64,000 nucleotides of DNA from Luidia sarsii (lineage: Eukaryota; Echinodermata; Asteroidea; Paxillosida; Luidiidae), in NCBI GenBank assembly GCA_949987565.1, contig OX465116.1, forward strand, positions 2,701,726 through 2,765,725, in the 5' to 3' direction. The position numbers were made by a program, and so were the translations under genes. The first letter of the stretch is position 1; each line of letters opens with the position of its first letter. Shown here one piece after another: positions 43,375 to 56,400 of this stretch. The notes beneath the pieces are model-generated. The model was given only the letters and a program-made list of their open reading frames with translations. It searched no databases and had not been told where the DNA came from.

Positions 43375-43928
43375 GCTGATAAAAGAACTGGGAGCGGGTG
43401 ACTAGTCTGAAGCAAGGCATAAGCCTCCATCCCTTCTGGTAGTAGACTACCAGCAATGGTTGTAGAACTGGAAGGGGTGACTGACTAGTCTGAAGCAAGG
43501 CATGAGCCTCCATCCCTTCTGGTGGTAGTAGACTGCCAGCCAAGGCTGACGAATAGAACTGGGAGGGGGTGACTAGTCTGAACCAAGGCATAAGCCTCCA
43601 TTACTCCTGGTGGTAGTAGACTGCCAGCCAAGGCTGACAAATAGAACTGGGAGGGGGTGACTAGTCTGAACCAAAGCATGAGCCTCCATTTCTCATGGTG
43701 GTAGTAGACTGCCAGCCAAGGCTGACAAACAGAACCTGGAGGGGGTGACTAGTCTGAACCAAGGCATAACCCTACATCCCTACTGATGGTGGTAGACTGT
43801 CAGCCAAGGCTGACAAATAGAACTGGGAGGGGGTGACTAGTCTGAAGCTAAGCATAAGCCTCCATTCCTTTTGGTGGTACTGGTAGACTGCCAGCCATGG
43901 CTGACAACTAGAACTGGAAGGGGTGACA
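43375..43928. repeat. 87-bp minisatellite in glypican intron
   Basis: About six copies of an 87-bp unit containing GGGTGACTAGTCTGAA and GTAGACTGCCAGCCAAGGCT. Starts near 43386, 43466, 43557, 43644, 43733, 43820 and 43912. It ends roughly 30 bp from the acceptor of the heparan-sulphate attachment exon. Confidence 0.9.
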
Positions 43929-44114
43929 AGACTGAAGCAAGGCCTAAGCTTCAGATATGGTGTAATTGGAACCCAGGCAAACGTGTTAGAAGGAGAGACA
44001 TCAAATCAGACAGCTCCTACCAGTAACGATATTGAACAAGCATTTCATAAGCAGGGGCTTCAAAACACACACCCCTCACCCGGACAAGACATCAAGTGGA
44101 CTGAGAGCACTTAC

Positions 44115-44244
44115 GTGTGAGATGTCCTCCAAGTCGTCCATGAGCGTGAAGGCTTGCAGCAGCTCAAACTCACGGCCTGTCCAGGACACTTCTGGGTTGC
44201 GGATCTGGGCCTGAAGGCCGTTAGCAACAGGTGCCATCAAGTAC
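44115..44244 (-). CDS. glypican, NGL-NPEV exon
   Basis: Exon of 130 nt (1 nt completing the split Glu codon plus 43 codons). The acceptor is CCTTCTGCAG|GTAC and the donor is CACAC|GTAAGT. The product begins Y-L-M-A-P-V-A-N-G-L-Q-A-Q-I-R-N-P-E-V. The pattern YL-x5-NGL-x2-QI-x-NPEV is characteristic of the GPC1/2/4/6 (Dally-like) branch and marks the end of the globular core. The exon is separated from the preceding exon by a 17.5 kb intron but is exactly in phase with it. It ends D-D-L-E-D-I-S-H in phase 0. Confidence 0.93.
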
Positions 44245-46492
44245 CTGCAGAAGGAACACAAACAACCGACACGATTACACATACAGATACACATGCTCGA
44301 TATTCCTCTTAGCAAATAAATGAAACAAACTTCCGACTCCTCTAGTACCTCTACCTTGTATCTACCTGTGCACCTACAAAATGAAGCAGTCTTCCCACAC
44401 ACATATACGCCAAACTCCTGATATTGACTCTACATTTCATAAAAAAACCACACATCTTCAGCCAGTTTCACTGCCTTAAACTCTCCTTTCTACTTGTCAG
44501 CCATTCTCATCAGAACCACCCACACACACACTAACAAAATAGCTATTCTTACAGTGTCACTACATCACCCTTGACTTCCTTTCCAATGCTCAGAAAACCC
44601 CAATTAAGTGAGCACGACATAAATACACGTACATGTACACTATTACTATCCTCATATTAACAGACGAGTCCAGGGCTCCAGGCCATACAGATGAAATGCT
44701 TCTGAAAACGTCTTAGTATCTCATTCAAAAGACAGTACCAGAGAGGAAGAAGTCTGAAATACAAATTTTGCTGAGATTGGACCTGACAAAGACATCTGAA
44801 CCACAGTGAAACAACGCAAACTTGGTATGGGAATGTGTGGCGATCAGCAGGGTTTGCCAAAGAAATTCTTGAAAGGCATTGCATGTCCATGAAGGCAGAA
44901 GATGAGGCAGGCAAAGGCAGTGTCGGGTAGACAATATTTTGGAATGGACACGCATGAAGATGAGTAAGACTCTGAGAGAATAAGAAAACTAAGAGGGATG
45001 GACAGAGCTGGTTGCATGATATCAGTGGTGCCCCTACTGCTGACCAGAGTAAGGGAAGGATAGGACAGGATGGGATAGTTAATCATCAAAGACACCACCC
45101 AAATATGACATCCATAAAATTTTCCATATCAAATTTCCTTTCCCAAAAAAGAAAAATTATGACACACACCAGCATCCCAGTAGCAAAATTAATTTTATAT
45201 CCATGATTAGACTGAGTGGATACTGGATAGACATTCAGGGTTTAGGCAGAGTTCAGGGAGATTTTCCCTGGGGAATAATGCTTTGATATTCATCAAAGTA
45301 GATTGAAATGCTTCCCTAGAACTGCTGCTTCTGCATCTACTAGGAGGGACAACTTGTACACACTGAGGTGCCCAACCCTTTAACACTGTGAGTCTGTGAG
45401 TAAATCGTTGCATTAGTTTTACCATTCCAAGGAGTTGAAATGGGCATTCTCAGCAATTGAAACATCAAAAGTAAAAAAGTTTGTTTATTTCGCTGGATAT
45501 TTCTTTGCTGAAATCAGCAAAGTGCAGACTGTAAAAAATGGCTGCGTAATTGCTTGGCAATATATCAAGTGAACTTGCCAGTGGATCTTTACAGGCTCGT
45601 AAGTAGCACCCAGCATCCTGTTCCATAACAAACGGGACTATGGAGAACCAATGAGGGTGCGCGCCATTCTTCACACAGGGTTGTTTGGACCAACTTACAG
45701 AAGACGGGAATTTATCAGCGCCCAGGGCACTTCAACATAATCCAGATCGCCCCAGACTTTAAAAAGAGTGAGAAAATTATTGCCACAAGCTGTGACCATT
45801 TGTCAAAGTGCCTCACAGGTGGTATATTATTGGAGCGTACACCTGACTTTGCATGGCTGTCTGGTTGATAAGGGGAAAAGAGGCTAACGCCACAGGATAT
45901 AACTCCCTCTGGGATAGAACAGCTCTGAAATACCAGCTTAGCCACCTGCAGGCTTGTGCCATGATTGCCCAGGCAAATGTGTACTTTTCCCGAGGCCAGT
46001 TAAGTGGACTGTAAAATAATTGTTTGATTGTTGTTTGATTTATGCGGTTTAAAGTTACGGCCAGAGTGTGGAGTTCCTCCAGTTTTATGAAAAGCAAAGT
46101 ACTGAGACGCAGCTGGATTATTCAGTTTCCATATCATTGGGTAGAAAATTCCTCTTAAGAGTAACTGAAGGTGAAATTGAGCCAATTGCTGATTTGGAAA
46201 CGTATTTTATGATGAGTTGATTTATTATGGAGCTTTTTTATAGTCAGCATGGGTTTTGTTTTTTTGGTGGAGGGGTGGAGTTTAAAATTTTGATGGACAG
46301 TAGTGCAAACCCACCCAAGAAACCATAACTCCTACTCCCTTCTGATCTGTGATATCATAAATGATCCAAGATGTCATCAGTGGTGTCATTTTCACTCCTC
46401 TTCCAAAGTTCTGACAGAAAACCAACTCAGTTGTGATAACCAGAATATCGAAACTTATTTTGAAGTTAAAACAAAACACTGTCGCAAACTGT

Positions 46493-46528
46493 TTGCCTTT
46501 GAGAAAGGTTGAAACGTCAGGTCCTCTA
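46493..46528 (+). repeat. GTCCTGCTAGGATC family, deleted copy
   Basis: TGCCTTTGAGAAAGGTTGAA then ACGTCAGGTCCTCT. The CCTGCTAGGATC stem is missing. In the large glypican intron. Confidence 0.7.
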
Positions 46529-47039
46529 ACTTTTGAGATTTATGTACTGGTAATCATTTTTGAGAATCCCAATCTTCAATGAGCTTTGGTCTGTGATATA
46601 ACATTTGTTATTCCATCAATAGTGTCAAATGTGTTTGTCTTTTGTTTCTGATAACCAGATATTATAACTTCTTAACTTCTTAACAAAATTTTCCTGAGTC
46701 AGCCTCGGTGTATAATATAATCATCCCCGATATCAGCAATAATGCCATTGATGAAACCATTTTATGATATGACCGCAGTTCCCTCTCACCCAATTGACTG
46801 CTCACAATTATTCCTTTGATTCTCTCCCATCCCTCTCGCCTCAAGGAGAACAAAAGTAACGTAATATTCCCCTAATCCCTGAGTCATTACCTCAGGGACC
46901 GAGACAGTGCCCGGCTACCACAATGTTTGGCCCAACTTAAGACCTCCCAAAACATTGACAGTCATATCAAGGCACACATGGTTTGAGACTGCGTGGGTTT
47001 TTGTTTTTCTCTCTCCTCTAGTTTGGGTTTTTCTTGAAA

Positions 47040-47072
47040 GGGGGTGGGGTGGGGTGGGGGGTTGGGGTGGGG
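47040..47072 (+). other. G-quadruplex-like tract
   Basis: Six runs of four or more G separated by one or two T (GGGGTGGGGTGGGGTGGGGG then TTGGGGTGGGG) on the plus strand, the template strand of the glypican gene. Confidence 0.75.
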
Positions 47073-47540
47073 AAACTGTTTCCTTTATGTGCCGACAAAG
47101 CTTGGTGTTTTTACAGGGGTGCACTGGTCACCATACTGGAATGCCTTGAGAGGGCCAAATGGAGGGCTTCTTGAGGTGACATTCCTCCCTTGTCACTAAC
47201 TCATTACCATGGCGATGAAGGATTGGCCACTTGGGGTTAATCCTGCTGTTGACCTTATTCCTGTAAAGGAAGGAGGGTAAGGGTGGGGGAAGAGTGGAAC
47301 TTGCTGGCAATGGATTTAAAATTGGAGGGGAAAGGAACACAGACTGGATGTTTATTTGCTTACACAGTAGGGTTGTACAGTTGGATCAGCAATGTACTGT
47401 ATGTCACAAACTTCCAATATTTCACTGTTAATCACCGCCCTTCAATTTGATCTCAGCCTGGGCCATCTACCAACTTTCCTCCTTTGTTCTTCTCCGGTCA
47501 TTCATATACTATCATCTCTCCCCCTTCAGTTTTTGTCACT

Positions 47541-47640
47541 CTGCCTTTGAGTAAGGTCCTACATGGATCAAAACATCAGGCCCTCTAATTTTTTTAGATT
47601 TGCATTTGGGTCATTGAAGTCTTAAGTCAGTGCTTAGTAA
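47541..47640 (+). repeat. GTCCTGCTAGGATC family, copy with tail
   Basis: CTGCCTTTGAGTAAGGTCCT, ATGGATCAAAACATCAGGCC, then the tail TTGGGTCATTGAAGTC. Confidence 0.75.
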
Positions 47641-49677
47641 ACAGTCTGCAACAATGTTATATTACTTAAAGCCAACTTTTAATCTTTGTTAGATATGAAG
47701 CATACCGTAATTTCCTAGTACATGTACATGTATCAGTATAAGTTAATAAGGTGTAGTAAACCTACTACATGTATATGGTGATGAATTCAAGACGAATGGA
47801 AACAAGATGGTAGCGGCTTCCTAAAGAACAATCTCTTTGTCAAGTTTAATGAAAAAAACTACAACCTGACAAATATTGCATCCCCTAATCCCTGTCACCT
47901 TTGGCTCAACACATAATTACATCTGTATCAGACTGTGGGACATTAGTGAAGCCGAAGGCACAGACGATACCTCCCAAAGATATCAGGTTGCAGAAATTTA
48001 ATTGGGAAACATCCAGACAGGGAGACAAGATCGAGCTAATGATGAACATAACCCTAATGATGAACATGCCTGGAATTTTCTGGCTGGGCTGTCACTGTGA
48101 ATGTGAGTGGATGCGAGAAGTAACGAGTATAGCCATGTTAAAGGCATGGGGAGAACTGACAAAGGGAATTGCAGATGTTCGTCATGAAGGTGTTTCAAAA
48201 CGAAGTGACCCGTGATTGTGAAATGGTTTTAATCTAGTTGTCATCCAGCCAAGTCATAATTGAAAAACTGTTCTGTTTTTTTAGTGAAAGTGATTCTGTG
48301 CACTTTTGTATGGGGCTCATTTCATTGACTCAGGCCAATCCATGCAACTGTAGCCATTTTCAAAAATTGCACAATTCAACGAAGTAAGTAGTTGGGAAAA
48401 ATGCTTCTACTAGGTGATTAGTGCCGCTAGTTATACAAGTATGCATCTTGCAAGGTGATTAGGCTGGATCTGAATCAGTTGCTTTGGCTGCTGCTATGGT
48501 TACTGTGTATGACTATGAACCTGAACTGAACTGTGGGGATTGCACGGAATCTCACTTCAGCAAGAGTCAAAGTCAGAGTTATTCCACTTGTGTATATATG
48601 CAGTGTAGCCATAGTCTTAGCCCTATATGAACACAGATAAACAACTGGGCCCAATTTCATGGCTCTGTGTACCATGACCATAGAATCAGCGCTCATGGAA
48701 GCAAAAATTCCACAAATTCGCAGTCATTGTTGAAATTTAGGTCATTGAATTCAGCGAACGACTGCCTTTTTCCTCTCTCTTCCATGCTAGCTCTTTTTAG
48801 GCACCGAATCCTTGCTAACGTGATCCATGAAATTAATTTTGCGCTTGCTGTAGGCCTACTGTATAACGTAAGCACAGAGCACAGAATTTTATGTAAGAAT
48901 TTTGTGCCATTCTAAAGATACATGTACATGTAGCCATAGTCTAACATGTTGATCTAGCCTCAGATACACCCTATACAATCCAAGATTTGTTTTGCCACTG
49001 CACAGAGGCATGTAATGCACACCTTTAAGTCTCAAGGTAATCAACATTTACATGCATATCAACACTTTAGAAATCCTGCTCATACACGAAACGCACCCCA
49101 GAGACCTGCACACATCTGCGGGAGAAAAGACCTCCAGGGTGCTTTTACAAATTGCAAGAAAACTTGGAAAGTGTCAACCTTCCTTTCTTGCACCTTTCAA
49201 AACAAAATGATCATGTTTCTAACACATGCTCATACCGGCCATCCGGCTGCATGTACTGTACTTTTTTGGCTCTGCTGCATCAATGCTAAGACGGCATTGT
49301 GGCCGTGTGATGTGACGCTAGGTGAGCAAGTCCCTGGCGTGAAAAATCATTATCTCATCACAGATGAAACAAGAGAAGTCTACTGCACCCTTGAACAAAA
49401 TTAAATGAGTCTGAAATGAGAGATATGGTTCATTAGACACTTGGTCTGCCATCAATCAGTAGATAATCAAATTCTCAGAAAGGGGGGGGGGAGTTACAGT
49501 GATCTAAGAAGGCACGCAAGCAAAGTTTACTTATCACATACCTTTGTACTTTTGCAGTCACTTTTGACATTCATGACATTCATGAATACTGCAGTAGACC
49601 ACCGCAGATAATCATTTGGATTTCAAGCAATTCATCATTTCACATCTTGACTGCGACTACAAATTTGAAATAGTTTC

Positions 49678-49788
49678 GAGGGCCTGATGTTTTGATTCTA
49701 GCAGTACCAATTCTCAATGGCAGAGTACACTTAAAACGATTGTACGTACAGCTTTTGAGAAAGGTCCTGCTCGGGAGGAAATGTCTGT
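49678..49788. repeat. GTCCTGCTAGGATC family, inverted pair
   Basis: GAGGGCCTGATGTTTTGATT faces GCTTTTGAGAAAGGTCCTGC; the right copy is interrupted after GTCCTGCT. Confidence 0.7.
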
Positions 49789-52700
49789 TTGCAAAATTGT
49801 TGTATTACCAAGGTTACCTTACATTAAATTTTATTTAGTTTTTGTACATGGATACACAATGTACATAGGTGAACATTCTTGTGTTGGTGAAATTTTGCTA
49901 CTAAAATGGGTTAAATCTAAAAAAAGATACAGGCTTTTTTTATTTAAATGGTGTCTGTGCATCGCTCTTCATCTTGGGATTACGGCACCGGTGGAAGTTG
50001 CCGCTGGTCTCAGTGGCATTTTTAAAATTTATTTGGATGAAAGACAGCTGACATATCCTGACCAGATTCTGGCCGTTGATAATTTACAAGCAGAACTGAC
50101 GCATACACTGCACTATTCACAGTTACTTTCATTGTCCTGGAATGACATATGTTTCGGTATGTGTTAATGGGAGGTTTGTTTTGGCCCGTGAAAATGCCTA
50201 ATATTTGCTCATTTTGGCCTTCTTGTAGGCACTTTATGATGTGCATTCCTTCCAATGGTTTTGCATTCCAGTACAGCCTAATGAGCCCCTCAAAAAGCTG
50301 ACAAACAAAATTGGAAGAACTGCCATAAAACATGGCTTATATCAGAGCTTCCAGCTGTTCCCGTGCTAAAAAACAAACTATAAATCCAACATGTATGGAG
50401 TTTTTCACTCTTCAATACATGACATGCATTAGAGATATACGGTATTATAGTACATATATGCATGTACATGTAGCTAGAATCAGTTGAAACCAGATTGCAT
50501 TGTAACAACTATTATGAGAAAGCGAACCTCTGATCAAGTCAATATTGATTATTGATAATCCAGCCACTGCCTGGAAAAGAGTCTTGGTAGTTAACCAAGA
50601 CTTGGCAAAAACAGGGAAAATAAGGTCTCTAACAATTCTTGTCTATGATGTTCCCCCCCCATTTTTATCAGAGGAATCGTTCGAAACATAGAAGGAAATC
50701 AGCTCATTCAAGTTGGAGGTTGCAGTGAAGATTTCAAAATTGGTAGCGGCAAGGCCTGCTATTTGAATGCCGATTTGATGGTGACCTCTGAGGGTGTCAG
50801 AGGTCAGAACCAGGCTGCATTTGTGAGGGGGAGGGGAGGGGAGGTGAGGGGCAATCTGAAAAAAAAAGTCTAGTCACTTAAAGTCTAGTCAGTGTGTGGG
50901 GTTGGGGAAAGAAGGAAGGGAAGGGAATTTGTAGACAATCTGGCTGGGTTTGTAAGCACTGCAGTGCAGGGTGTAGTGGTTCATCAGCGTTTTATTGTGC
51001 CCTGCGGGAAGCCCAAGCCACTAATCCCCAAGTCTCTTACCCTTTGCCCACCAACTTGTTGAGCCCCTTTTTCACGAGAAAGACATAAAAAAAACCACCC
51101 TTTCCGCCCTTATACACTTGTACCAGCCTGGAATAATATAGACAGGCAGCTTGGGGAGAGAGAATGCGGATCAAACTAAAACCCCTGCTGTGGCGACTGG
51201 ACCCCATCTGACTGGTATTAAAAAAAAAAGCAAGAAAAAGATTTGGATATCACAAAATCACATTCTTAAATAAGGCTGGCACTGCTCCAGGGTTTGTGAA
51301 CATTTCCCCCTCCCCCTTCTTTGTATGGCTGAGCAGTTTTGCATTCGAGTTGGCCCAGTTCATAAAAACCCTGAGGGGTTAGATACATGTGCTATAGAAA
51401 ACTACCACTGGAATGGATGGAGGTTTTCATCCCACCCCAAAAAAAATCAGAATTAAATAGACAAACAAAAACATGGAAAACATCTTTGAAGCAATGAAGT
51501 ACATGTACCTGTAATGCATTAACTTGTATCATGTATCTGTGTGAGGGTACATTCAGACAGCGTTTTAAATTCGCTAAAACTACCGTTTTAACCCGATCGG
51601 TTTTGAAAATGTGTGTCTGAACGCTCTGACACTGTTTTAAATTTTAAAATGATCAGGTTTAACTTGTCGCTTAAATGCAAATGAGGGTTTAGCACTAAAA
51701 CCATGTTTGGACACAATCGCCTTTCAACATTCGGTTTTGTACAGCGAATGCCAGCGATGTTGACCTGCCTGGCTGCACAGCTTGTGTTACCGGTAATAAT
51801 GTGTGTTCATGCACTTTATGCATAGGTGAAAGTCCGCACTGGATGTGGGGCAGAGTGTGTGCCCTTTTAAAACTGAAAATAAAACCGAACTCTTTTTAAC
51901 TGCTTGCAAATTCCATTTTTTTTGGTATCATACTTAAATATCTGCAATTTTTTTGGGTAAATTTTTGATAGGAATTGGTGATTGTAATTTTAAGAGCCTT
52001 CTGGATTGATTCAATCAATACCCAAATGTCAGCTTCTCCATTTTCTTCGAGATTTCACTTCCTTGGGTCACTCCAGGTAAGCATTATACTGGTCAGTTTT
52101 CAACAAGTTTCTGTGTTTATTTTTCCAGGGTCCAAGCCACTTTGGGGCTGAACGCAGAGAATGAAGGGAAGGAAAAAAAAGGTCTTGCCACCTCCTGAAG
52201 AATTGGTCTCTCACCAGGGGCCAATATCAATTAGGCTTCTTGTTTCACACTTGTCAGCATGGCTGGCCTTGTGTGTACAACATGCCACACTGGGCTGTGT
52301 CCGTCAGGCCAAAACCGCTTGGAAAAACAGACTTACAAACAGTTTGGGTGACATATCAACGGAATGTTCAGAAAAAATAATCTTGACTGGATAAGGTTGC
52401 AACAAGAATGATTAGCGTACCAGTATGCGTACAGAAGATGACACAAGCGAGGTACAATGTAATGCAAATGGCCATGGGGTTGATGACCTTCCCGGGGGGA
52501 AATGGGAGTGTTCTATACAATCTGCGGTCTCAAACTTTCCACAAGAACATTCGAGAAGGACGAGAACCACTTTGGTATAAAATTCACCGACAGTAGATAT
52601 CGCTGCGTGGGGTTGGTCAATGAGTCAATACGCTTCCGCAGAAATAAAAAAAAAAGTCCTCACTGAACACTCCCCCGCTCTCCATAAAAGTCCATTAGCG

Positions 52701-53334
52701 CTGCACTTGACCAAGTTATGGCTGAGACTGGCTGTTGGCATATTCCTCCCTGACCTTACACATAAAGTCAAAACATGTAAAGGGCTGGGACCCATGCCTC
52801 TCAAATGTGTGAGTCAGCTCATTCCCCGCATTTCTTGTTCGGTGGAGGAGCGTTCAAATTACACGAGATGTTTTCTGATCGCACCGATAACATGCTTTCT
52901 GGAGAGTGTGGTCTCTCCTCTTTCACTGGCCCCTCTAGGAGTCTAGGCACAAGGATCTACTGTTCACGTTTTCTCCTCTAAAATTTTAAAGACAAAAGTG
53001 GTTTTTCAAGGAGTCCTTATTGGGAGGATCATAAGCATTGGATGTTGCACATGCAGTGTTGTGCATGTATAGTGTATGTAAGAACAAACCCAAGTCAAGT
53101 ACATATCATTGGTCGTCCAATGAAGTGACCTACCGGTATTTCAGTTATCAGTATTTTGAGAAGAATGCATTAAACATTTCACTTCTTCTTATGAGGGGAT
53201 ACTTATGAGGGTTTATTTCAAACTTCAAAGTCATGGTTTACTTTAATATGCTGACGATTGGTATAAGGGTAAAAACCCATTTTGTGCATGCAATTGGATG
53301 AGGCACGAGGGTTAACCTTTGTCTTCTGTGAGAA

Positions 53335-53470
53335 GGGGCAAGCACTTTATGCTTGGTCCTTGGACCAACTGCCTGCCTGACAGCAGCCAGCGTGGGCAGG
53401 CTTCAAAGCTAAGACTCCTGTTTTCTAGTGTAGACATTTTAGGCCATTCTAACACCTGGCCAGTGGAGAT
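53335..53470 (-). mobile_element. SINE-B fragment
   Basis: Contains ACTAGAAAACAGGAGTCTTA and GCCCACGCTGGCTGCTGTCA on the minus strand. Diverged copy in the large glypican intron. Confidence 0.55.
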
Positions 53471-56400
53471 TTTGTGACTTTCCTGGTTCCAAATACGTTC
53501 TCCTTGTTTGTTATTGACTTCTCTGGAAGTGATTTGCATATAAAGGAATGAAAAAGTTCCCCTGAGGAGAAAGAAAAAGTTCTAAAACTGGGTTGAAAAG
53601 TTGAGAGGTGTTTTGTTGACATATACAGCAAGGGAATGATGCTGCATTTGTGTTTCAGGCATTCAGTCGGAATGTATAAAGAAGACAAAGATCCCCAGGC
53701 TAACAGAAATGGGTTACAGGATAGAAGATTTGAGAAGTGGTTTCTGCTTGGTTACACGAAAAATGAATGGTGGGTGCTACAAGAGGTCCTTTCATAGCCA
53801 TGGCTTAGGCTTAGGCTCCGATTGCATGCCCATGTTTGACATCCATTGTAGAACAAAATGTCTGCTGTGGGCTCCAGCTTCGAGAATCTAGTTGCAACCA
53901 AGAGAACTCTTTAAGCGGTTCAAGTTTGACCACACTGAAGAGCCACGAGCGTTATTTTCAGATAATGGACGCCAGTTTGGGAAAGGTCACATGGGTGTGC
54001 AATGTCTCTAATTAATCTGGGGCCCAATTCATACAGGTGCTTCAGCAGAATACTTGTTCGAGCACAAAAGGCCTTGCTTGAACAGGGTTACAATTTACAA
54101 GTCGCAGCCCCATCTGTATTTATTGCCAAGTAAGGAGAGTAGTCCAATACAAGTCAAATGCACCCGGCATCCCACAAAGATATGGCCGGCGATCCCACTC
54201 AACTTTGGAAGACATTTCTTGCTCTATGAAATTGGCCCAAGGCCCTGATTTCATGCAGCTACTTAGGCATTAAACTTTACTGAAACAGGAAAAGCCTTGG
54301 TTGCCACACATATTCACTAGCATTTAAATGATCAAATACAAGCACCAACGGCTGGTGATCTTGCTTATATCCTCGGAAGAATTTTATTGCTTGGTGGGTT
54401 TCCGTGCATGTCTATGAAGTTGGACCCATGTTCTTCACTCTTTTGGATTTCAATGGAACATCGCATTATTCCAATACGTACCTGTACATTTAGGCAGGAA
54501 TACACTGTATAGTACACAGGCAAAATTTAACAGAGCTGCTTAGGCCTAAAGAAATTAATCGAAGTACAACCAGTGCAAGCTGGAAAGTCTCTCTTCTCTC
54601 TATAGGAGACCAATCCTCCTCATTGCATTTAGAATAGTACTCAACTATTGTTTGCTTGGCATAATACACAAAGTGGAGCTTTAAGCTAGCAACCTGATTT
54701 CAAGAAAGTGACGTTTTTGTGTTTTTAGGAAATCTGAATGCTTACGGACTACGGGGTGTGTAGGAGAGCTGGGGATTTGTAGAGGTTTATGAGGGGCCAT
54801 GTAGTTACTTTATTCTTGGACAACAGAAGCCAGGACTGGCTGCCCTTACTCATGCAGAGACTGGTACATGTCTTTGTACTGGCAATCAGTTCTACTCCAT
54901 TACATCGGCAATCTCAACACGCCTGGCCACACTGGTAGGATTTTGTCTTCCCATTGGATGGCACTTGCCAGCTTCTCAAGACGGGCCAGACACACGGGCA
55001 GTCAAATGTGATGTTTTTATAGCAAAGCAGGGGATTGACAGAGCAAGTGACACTGGGCAGACATGCAGACAATGCACTCCATTATAAAGACTTCGGGAAT
55101 TGGTGAAGTGACTCCTAATCCAAACTCAAACACTTTTACTTTCAGTTTTCAGACTCTTTGAGAAAAGATTAATGTAGTAATCCTCATTAAGAACAAATAC
55201 ATCTCTCATGTACAAGCATTCCCATCTTTTTTGTAGATAAAGGAAATTAATAAAATGAATGATGAGATGAATGTTAAGATTGTAGCAACGTGTTAAATCC
55301 ATAGATTTTGTACAGAAATAGTCTACAGTAATCTTTAGACATTGCATAATTCATGTGCCACCAGTTGCCTAAATAGCCTACAGCTATGGGACATTGACAG
55401 GAGGATAGATATCAAAATGATATATTCCTTGAAGAGCTACCGTAATGGACAACAGATCAACTGATGGCCAGAGCTATGGATGTTGTTATGGGCAACACGG
55501 CAACAGAGTACATGTATCTGCCTGTGCTGAAGATGAAGAATAAGCTACATTTTGGAAATGGGAAAGACTTAGTCAAAGCCCTTTCCTAGGAACTTCCCTA
55601 TTACTATTTGTACGATATGAGGAAATTGATTCTGCTTGGACAGGAATCAGCTGCTGGTACATGTCGATTTTCGTAGCTGATCGAGGGAGATTCTGAATAG
55701 GAATTTGCCTGACAAGATGAGATTAGTTGAAGCTTGTGGATTGGCATGTGATATATTACAGGACTCCCCTTTATTAAAAGATATGATTATTAGCATTGAC
55801 GAGCCTCTTGCGTCAGGATTTATCTTTGTTAATAGATAGACAAGTCTGGCTGAGACAGCTGCTGGCTAGTCTCTAAGGTCACATGTCCACAATGTCTCAG
55901 AATCTCTCTTTGTCCGCTTGTCCACCGTGTGTATTCACGTGCACATAAGGGCTTGCTTGGTCCGCAGTGGGTATTCATGTGCACATAAGGGATTGCTTGT
56001 TAGACAGTGGACCTGGCGACACCTAAAATGCACTGGTGCTGAAGAACAGGTGTTTACTGCGAATCCATGTTCTGCGAGGGGAGTTGCATCACCTGATGCA
56101 TCTTGAATAGCCGGTGCTCAGCCCTAGGACTCCCATTGCCTTTCACATCACGTCTATTGGTACATTGTACATGCACGTGAATGCATTAAGGCCGGAAACA
56201 TTATTCTTTGCGATCTCATGTGAAAAACAACGTGTTGGCAGTACATACTTGGTCCGGTTCGCTTTCAAATCTTGGCTTGTTTTCCCAACTAGCCATGGTA
56301 TGGATGGCTGGAAGGGCTTGAAGGAACAGTTCTACATGTAGGACTGGCATTTGGAAACATGCGCTCTTCTTGGATAATGTCTGAACAAATGTCTAAGAGA

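Noticed and set aside
49015..50167. Plus-strand frames of 129 and 128 codons in the large glypican intron
   Set aside because: No motif, no flanking splice signals and composition like the surrounding intron.
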